From Bactericera cockerelli (Eukaryota > Arthropoda > Insecta > Hemiptera > Triozidae), in assembly GCA_024516035.1 (NCBI GenBank), contig CM044964.1, positions 27,622,717 to 27,686,716 of the forward strand: a stretch of DNA of 64,000 bases, written 5' to 3'. Numbering within the stretch: position 1 is the first letter of the stretch; each line of letters starts with the position of its first letter. Under the pieces are notes generated by a model, which did no database searches, was not told where the DNA came from, and was given only the letters and a program-made list of their open reading frames with translations. The translations under genes were made by a program, and so were the position numbers. Positions 48,713 to 57,700 of this stretch are shown here, one piece after another.

Positions 48713-51700
48713 TAAGGGTTTCACTGAAAACCCTGCAACGTGGGCAGATATTACTAAAAAGTTGACGTTTCGTGTTCCAGGGCCTCGTCATCCAGCGGTA
48801 GCAGCAAGGAATCAACAGGCGCAGGCGACAAGAAGGAGAAGAAAGAGGAGACTAAGAAGGAAGACAAAGCCGCCAAGGAGAAGAAAGAGAAGGAAAAGGA
48901 GAAGGACTTGAGTTCCATGCAAGCTGTGGCCGCACTGGGTATGTGTAGGAATCCAAAATTTGTTTCCTATAAAACTGCGAAAAGATGCCAAAACGTGGTA
49001 ATCAATATTTTTCAAAATTTTCAGGAGAGCAAAAATACGTTTTTCTTAAAAAAATGAAAACATGGTATTGGATTTTGTCACGATTTGACATCTTTAAGTA
49101 AGGTCAATTATAAGAAAGTAATCAGATTTTATGATGTTAACATTCAATAACAGGTTTTGCCCTCTTACGATCAAACTCAAATAACTCAAAGTAAACTTAA
49201 CATGTTTTTTTTTTAAAACCTCAATATCTCATGAACGGTACATCGTAGAATAATAATGATTACACTGGTCGATAGAGCTTTAGTAGGAATATACTAATAA
49301 CTCAATTTCGAAAAAAGTTGGTTACCACGTTTTGGCATCTTTTCACAATATGAGATGTTTTTTCTGCTCTGTACTTAATAATAATAATGATCTTTTTGAT
49401 CTTTATTTTTTTATCTTTTGTGTATACATTTTTGTGTTCCCGTAAAGTACTAGTGTACTCAACTTAGATGTTGAGGTGCACTCATATCATACCTCGTGAG
49501 GAAAAACAAGTTTCTGTTTAATGGGAGCCGCGACTAGTAGCAGAATTATGGGTAAATGATACACAAGGAAAAAAAAAGAAACGGAAAAGTCCTATATTTT
49601 TGTCTTATAATATCCACTGCTATAATAAGACCATTTTATTTTTAAAGAGAATAATTCATTAATAAAAAACATTCACGATGGTAATAATAATATCGCATTA
49701 TTTATACTGCAGTATTAGGACTATTATGTCCCATTATTCCAGCAGTAAGCACAAGCAAGACTTACAATTACGTGGTAAAATTCCCAAATGAGAGGATAAC
49801 TTGTCATGTCCCTGCTGGGTTTCGGACCGAGTGCCGTCTTTACCACTGATCTGCCGGGACTGTATTTAACATTAAAAAAAAAAACATTACGAACATAGTA
49901 TTCATATTCTGGCTGGGGGACTATAAACAGGGAGTAGACCAGCATTGGCTTGGTTCTGGGGGCAATTGTCAATTATTAGCCTCCTTGTAAAGACAGTGGT
50001 AGAAGTGCCGAGTCATTCCTCCACTGTCTGGCTACCATCGTTCACGATGACGCCACCCTATGATGGTTAATATTGACCTGTGAAAAGATGCCAAAACGTG
50101 GTAACCAACATTTTTCAAATTTTTCAGGAGAGCAAAAATACGTTTTTCTAAAAAAATGAAAACATGGCATTGGATTTTGCCACGATTTGACATCTATAAG
50201 TAAGGTCAATTATAAGAAAGTAATCAGATTTTATGATGTTAACATTCAATAACAGGTTTTGCCCTCTTACGATCAAACTCAAATAACTCAAAATAAACTT
50301 AACATGTTTTTTTTTTTTTCAACCTCAATATCTCATGAACGGTACATCGTAGAATAATAATGATTACACTGGTCGATTGAGCTCGTCACATTTAGTAGGA
50401 ATATACTAATAACTTAATTTCGAAAAAAATGTTGGTTACCACGTTTTGGCATCTTTTCACTTATTTCATTGTATGGGCATGCTTTTATTCGTATTCTCTT
50501 TTCCACTCAGGCGTGGGAGTGGTCGCCCTGGGCGAGGAAATCGGCTCGGACATGTGCGCCCGCCTCTTCGGTCAGCTGGGCCGCTATGGGGAGGCGCCCG
50601 TGAGACGGGCAGTGCCCCTGGCTATAGCCCTGACCTCCATGTCCCGGCCCGCGCTCAATGTGATAGACGTGCTGAATAAGTATTCGCACGATTTGGACGA
50701 AGAAGTGGCTCACAATGCTATCTTCTCCATGGGACTAGTGGGCGCGGGGACCAACAATGCGAGGTGAGTTTTTTGCTCTTGAAACTGTTCTTTGCTATCT
50801 TCTCCATGGGACTGGTGGGGGCGGGCACCAACAATGCGAGGTGAGTTTTTTTCTTTGCTATCTTCTCTCCATGGGACTGGTGGGGGCGGGCACCAACAAT
50901 GCGAGGTGAGTTTTTTTCTTTGCTATCTTCTTCTCCATGGGACTGGTGGGGGCGGGCACCAACAATGCGAGGTGAGTTTTTTTCTTTGCTATCTTCTTCT
51001 CCATGGGACTGGTGGGGGCGGGCACCAACAATGCGAGGTGAGTTTTTTTCTTTGCTATCTTCTTCTCCATGGGACTGGTGGGGGCGGGCACCAACAATGC
51101 GAGGTGAGTTTTTTTCTTTGCTATCTTCTTCTCCATGGGACTGGTGGGGGCGGGCACCAACAATGCGAGGTGAGTTTTTTTCTTTGCTATCTTCTTCTCC
51201 ATGGGACTGGTGGGGGCGGGCACCAACAATGCTACGTGAGTTTGTTTTCTTTGCTATCTTCTCTCCCAAGTGTTTCTTTTTATTTGCTATCTTCTCTCCC
51301 AAGTACTCGCACGATCTGGACGAGGAGGTGGCTCACAATGCTATCTTCTCCATGGGACTGGTGGGGGCGGGAACCAACAATGCGAGGTGAGTTTTTTTTC
51401 TTTGCTATCTTCTCTCCCAAGTGTTTCTTTTTCTTTGCTATCTTCTCTCCCAAGTGTTTCTTTTTCTTTGCTATCTTCTTCTCCATGGGAATGGTCGGGG
51501 CGGGAACCAACAATGCGAGGTGAGTTTTTTTTTCTTTGCTATCTTCTCTCCCATGTACTTGCACGAAACTGTTCTTTGCTATCTTCTCCATGGGACTGGT
51601 GGGCGCGGGAACCAACAATGCGAGGTGAGTTGTTTTCTTTGCTATCTTCTCTCCCAAGTGTTTCTTTTTCTTTGCTATCTTCTCTCCCGTGAGACGGGCA

Positions 51701-54700
51701 GTGCCCCTGGCCATAGCGCTGACCTCCATGTCCCGGCCCGCGCTCAATGTGATAGACGTGCTGAATAAGTACTCGCACGATTTGGACGAGGAAGTGGCTC
51801 ACAATGCTATCTTCTCCATGGGACTGGTGGGCGCGGGGACCAACAATGCGAGGTGAGTTTGTTTTCTTTGCTATCTTCTCTCCCAAGTGTTTCTTTTTCT
51901 TTGCTATCTTCTCTCCCAAGTACTTGCATGAAACTGTTCTTTGCTATCTTCTCTCCCAAGTACTCGCACGATCTGGACGAGGAAGTGGCTCACAATGCTA
52001 TCTTCTCCATGGGACTGGTGGGGGCGGGGACCAACAATGCGAGGTTAGTTTTTTTCTTTGCTATCTTCTCTCCCAATTGTTTCTTTTTCTTTGCTATCTT
52101 CTCTCCCAATTGTTTCTTTTTCTTTGCTATCTTCTCTCCCAAGTACTCGCACGATCTCGATGAGGAAGTGGCTCATAATGCTATCTTCTCCATGGGTCTG
52201 GTATGGGCGGGAACCAACAATGCGAGGTGAGTTTTTTTCTTTGCTATCTTCTCTCCCAAGTGTTTCTTTTTCTTTGCTATCTTCTCTCCCAAGTGTTTCT
52301 TTTTCTTTGCTATCTTCTTTCCCAAGTGTTTCTTTTTCTTTGCTATCTTCTCTCCCAAGTGTTCCTTTTTCTTTGCTATCTTCTCTCCCAAGTGTTTCTT
52401 TTTCTTTGCTATCTTCTCTCCCAAGTGTTTCTTTTTCTTTGCTATCTTCTCTCCCAAGTGTTTCTTTTTCTTTGCTATCTTCTCTCCCAAGTGTTTCTTT
52501 TTCTTTGCTATCTTCTCTCCCAAGTGTTTCTTTTTCTTTGCTATCTTCTCTCCCAAGTACTCTCACGATCTTGATGAGGAGGTGGCTCACAATGCTATCT
52601 TCTCCATGGGTCTGGTGGGGGCGGGAACCAACAATGCGAGGTGAGTTGTTTTTCTATTGAAACTGTTCTTTGCTATCTTCTCTCTCTTGAAACTGTTCTT
52701 TGCTATCTTCTCTCTCTTGAAACTGTTCTTTGCTATCTTCTCTCTCTTGAAACTGTTCTTTGCTATCTTCTCTCTCTTGAAACTGTTCTTTGCTATCTTC
52801 TCTCTCTTGAAACTGTTCTTTGCTATCTTCTCTCTCTTGAAACTGTTCTTTGCTATCTTCTCTCTCTTGAAACTGTTCTTTGCCATCTTCTCCATGGGAC
52901 TGCTGGGGGCGGGAACCAACAATGCGAGGTTAGTTTTTTTCTGTTGAAACTGGTAGTCAAGTAGTTAACGCGTTAGTCTAGTAATCCAGGTAGCGTCGGG
53001 ATGCGTTGGTTCGAATCCCACCCAGTGCACGAATTTTTCCTCATTTATTTGAGTTTGTGACCACATAATAATAAGACTCTGAGGGTTAGTTAGGTGGTAG
53101 AAAATACTTTTTCTAAACACCAGGCGAGCATTAACCTCTCCTGTTGTTTACCTTCCACTAAAGAGTATTATTATTATTAAAGTTATCATATTTGTGTTAA
53201 TCACTTTCGTGGTATCACAACTAGTCAATCTCGTTTTACCAAATCTACGCTGAAACCGGGACTTGAACTACCCGCCTCCAGGTTACAAGTCCGCTGTCCG
53301 CCGCCTTATCAATCAAGCAACTGAGGTCGGTTATTATTATTATAAAGTTAAAAAAAAGTTAAAAGTAGCTTGATCGATAAGGCGGCGGACTTGTAACCTG
53401 GAGGTCGGTGGTTCAAGTCCCGGTTTCAGCGTAGATTTAGTCATTTGAGTTTGAGTAGTTGTGATATCACGAAAGTGATTAACACAAGTATGATAACTTT
53501 TTTTTATATTTCGTGCTGACCCCCAGACTAGCGACCATGCTGCGACAGCTGGCCCAGTACCACGTGAAGAACACGGGTCACCTGTTCATGGTGCGCATAG
53601 CCCAGGGTCTTCCACCCAACCCTTGGGTGGAAGAGATCTTAGCCTGGGGTATTATTATAATTATATTTTTTTTTATCGTAGGGCTTTAATGCACATCTCA
53701 AAGTGAGAAGATTTTTTTTTGTTATTTTATTTATTTATTTTATTTATTTCATTTATTTATTTTATTTATTTTATTTATTTATTTTATTTATTTCATTTCA
53801 TTTATTTATTTATTTCATTTATTTTATTTATTTTATCTATTTTATTTATTTATTATTATTATTATATTTCGTGTGTACCCCCAGACTAGCGACCATGCTG
53901 CGACAGCTGGCCCAGTACCACGTGAAGAACACGGGTCACCTGTTCATGGTGCGCATAGCCCAGGGTCTTCCATCTTAGCCTGGGGTATTATTATTATTTA
54001 TTTTTTTATCGTAGGGCTATACACATCTCAAAGTGAGAAGATTTTTTGTTGTTGTTATTTTATTTATTTATTTATTTATTTTATTTTATTTCATTTATTT
54101 TATTTATTTTGCTTATTTATTATTATTATTATATCTCGTGCTGACCCCCAGACTAGCGACCATGCTGCGACAGCTGGCCCAGTACCACGTGAAGAACACG
54201 GGTCACCTGTTCATGGTGCGCATAGCCCAGGGTCTTCTATCTTAGCCTGGGGTATTATTATAATTATTAGTGGAAGAGATCTTAGCCTGGGGTATTATTT
54301 TTTTTTATTATTATTTATCGTAGGGCTCTAATACACATCTCACAGTGAGAAGATTTTTTTGTTTGTTGTTATTTTATTTATTTATTTTATTTATTTAATT
54401 TATTTTATTTATTTATTTTATTTTATTTATTTCATTTATTTTTTTTATTTATTTATTTTATTTATTTATTTTATTTTTTTTTTCATTTATTTCATTTATT
54501 TTATTTATTTCATTTATTTTATTTATTTCATTTATTTTATTTATTTTATTTATTTTATTATTATATTTCGTGTTGACCCCCAGACTAGCGACCATGCTGC
54601 GGCAGCTGGCCCAGTACCACGTGAAGAACACGGGTCACCTGTTCATGGTGCGCATAGCCCAGGGTCTTCTATCTTAGCCTGGGGTATTATTATAATTATT

Positions 54701-57700
54701 AGTGGAAGAGATCTTAGCCTGGGGTATTATTTTTTTTATTATTATTTATCGTAGGGCTTTAATACACATCTCACAGTGAGAAGATTTTTTTGTTTGTTGT
54801 TATTTTATTTATTTCATTTATTTTATTTATTTTATTTATTTATTTTATTTTATTTATTTCATTTATTTATTTTATTTATTTTATTTTATTTTTTTATTTT
54901 ATTTTTTTATTTTTTTCCATTTATTTCATTTATTTTATTTATTTCATTTATTTCATTTATTTTATTTATTTCATTTATTTTATTTATTTTATTTATTTTA
55001 TTTATTTTATTTATTTTATTTATTTTATTTATTTTATTTATTTTATTTATTTTATTTATTTTATTTATTTTATTTATTTTATTTATTTTATTTATTTATT
55101 ATTATTATATCTCGTGTTGACCCCCAGACTAGCGACCATGCTGCGGCAGCTGGCCCAGTACCACGTGAAGAACACGGGTCACCTGTTCATGGTGCGCATA
55201 GCCCAGGGTCTTCCATCTTAGCCTGGGGTATTATTATAATTATTAGTGGAAGAGATCTTAGCCTGGGGTATTATTATAATTATTAGTGGAAGAGATCTTA
55301 GCCTGGGGTATTATTATAATTATTAGTTTAAGAGATCCTAGCCTGGGGTATTATTATAATTAATAGTGGAAGAGATCTTAGCCTGGGGTATTATTATTAT
55401 TTTATTTTTTGTATCGTAGGGCTTTAATACACATCTCAAAGTGAGAAGATTTTTTTGTTTGTTGTTATTTTATTTATTTATTTATTTTATTTATTTTATT
55501 TATTTTATTTATTTTATTTATTTTATTTATTTTATTTATTTATTTTATTTATTTCATTTATTTTATTTATTTCATTTATTTTATTTATTTAATTTATTTT
55601 ATTTATTTCATTTTTTTTATTTATTTTATTTATTTTTTTATTTCATTTATTTTATTTATTTATTATTATTATTCTATCTCCTGTTGACCCCCAGACTAGC
55701 GACCATGCTGCGACAGCTGGCCCAGTACCACGTGAAGAACACGGGTCACCTGTTCATGGTGCGCATAGCCCAGGGTCTTCCACCCAACCCTTGGGTGGAA
55801 GAGATCTTAGCCTGGGGTATTATTATAATTATATTTTTTTTATCGTAGGGCTTTAATGCACATCTCAAAGTGAGAAGATTTTTTTTTTGTTATTTTATTT
55901 ATTTATTTTATTTTTTTTTTATTATTTTTTTTTATTTATTTTTTTATTTCATTTATTTTATTTATTTCATTTTTTTTTTTTTTTGATTTATTTTATATAT
56001 TTTATTTATTTTATCAATTTTATTTATTTTATATATTTTATTTATTTTATTTATTTAATTTATTTTATTTATTTTATTTATTTCATTTATCTATTTATTT
56101 ATTTTCTTTTATTTATTTCATTTATTTTTTATTTCATTTATTTATTTTATTTATTATTTTATTTATTTATTTCATTTATTTTATTTATTTTATTTATTAT
56201 TCTTATTATATTTCGTGTGGACCCCCAGACTAGCGACCATGCTGCGGCAGCTGGCCCAGTACCACGTGAAGAACACGGGTCACCTGTTCATGGTGCGCAT
56301 AGCCCAGGGTCTTCCACCCAACCCTTGGGTGGAAGAGATCTTAGCCTGGGGTATTATTATAATTATATTTTTTTTTATCGTAGGGCTTTAATGCACATCT
56401 CAAAGTGAGAAGATTTTTTTTTGTTATTTTATTTATTTATTTTATTTATTTCATTTATTTATTTTATTTATTTTATTTATTTATTTTATTTATTTCATTT
56501 CATTTATTTATTTATTTCATTTATTTTATTTATTTTATCTATTTTATTTATTTATTATTATTATTATATTTCGTGTGTACCCCCAGACTAGCGACCATGC
56601 TGCGACAGCTGGCCCAGTACCACGTGAAGAACACGGGTCACCTGTTCATGGTGCGCATAGCCCAGGGTCTTCCATCTTAGCCTGGGGTATTATTATTATT
56701 TATTTTTTTATCGTAGGGCTATACACATCTCAAAGTGAGAAGATTTTTTGTTGTTGTTATTTTATTTATTTATTTATTTATTTTATTTTATTTCATTTAT
56801 TTTATTTATTTTGCTTATTTATTATTATTATTATATCTCGTGCTGACCCCCAGACTAGCGACCATGCTGCGACAGCTGGCCCAGTACCACGTGAAGAACA
56901 CGGGTCACCTGTTCATGGTGCGCATAGCCCAGGGTCTTCCATCTTAGCCTGGGGTATTATTATAATTATTAGTGGAAGAGATCTTAGCCTGGGGTATTAT
57001 TTTTTTTTATTATTATTTATCGTAGGGCTCTAATACACATCTCACAGTGAGAAGATTTTTTTGTTTGTTGTTATTTTATTTATTTATTTTATTTATTTAA
57101 TTTATTTTATTTATTTATTTTATTTTATTTATTTCATTTATTTTTTTTATTTATTTATTTTATTTATTTATTTTATTTTTTTTTTCATTTATTTCATTTA
57201 TTTTATTTATTTCATTTATTTTATTTATTTCATTTATTTTATTTATTTTATTTATTTTATTTATTTTATTATTATATTTCGTGTTGACCCCCAGACTAGC
57301 GACCATGCTGCGGCAGCTGGCCCAGTACCACGTGAAGAACACGGGTCACCTGTTCATGGTGCGCATAGCCCAGGGTCTTCTATCTTAGCCTGGGGTATTA
57401 TTATAATTATTAGTGGAAGAGATCTTAGCCTGGGGTATTATTTTTTTTATTATTATTTATCGTAGGGCTTTAATACACATCTCACAGTGAGAAGATTTTT
57501 TTGTTTGTTGTTATTTTATTTATTTTATTTATTTTATTTATTTATTTTATTTTATTTATTTCATTTATTTATTTTATTTATTTTATTTTATTTTTTTATT
57601 TTATTTTTTTATTTTTTTCCATTTATTTCATTTATTTTATTTATTTCATTTATTTTATTTATTTCATTTATTTTATTTATTTTATTTATTTTATTTATTT

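Noticed and set aside
52045..52590. Lys/Glu-repeat frames on the minus strand ([10 protein letters not shown] repeats)
   Set aside because: Antisense translation of the 33-bp tandem unit; no splice or start context.
50785..52945. Regularly spaced repeats resembling a CRISPR array
   Set aside because: The units are copies of the PSMD2 exon 12 end with its donor. There are no unique spacers, no cas genes, and the DNA is eukaryotic.
400..53505. Genuine tRNA genes at the many A-box/B-box matches
   Set aside because: Cloverleaves are degenerate, copies share long non-tRNA bodies and A- or ATT-rich tails; all are SINEs.
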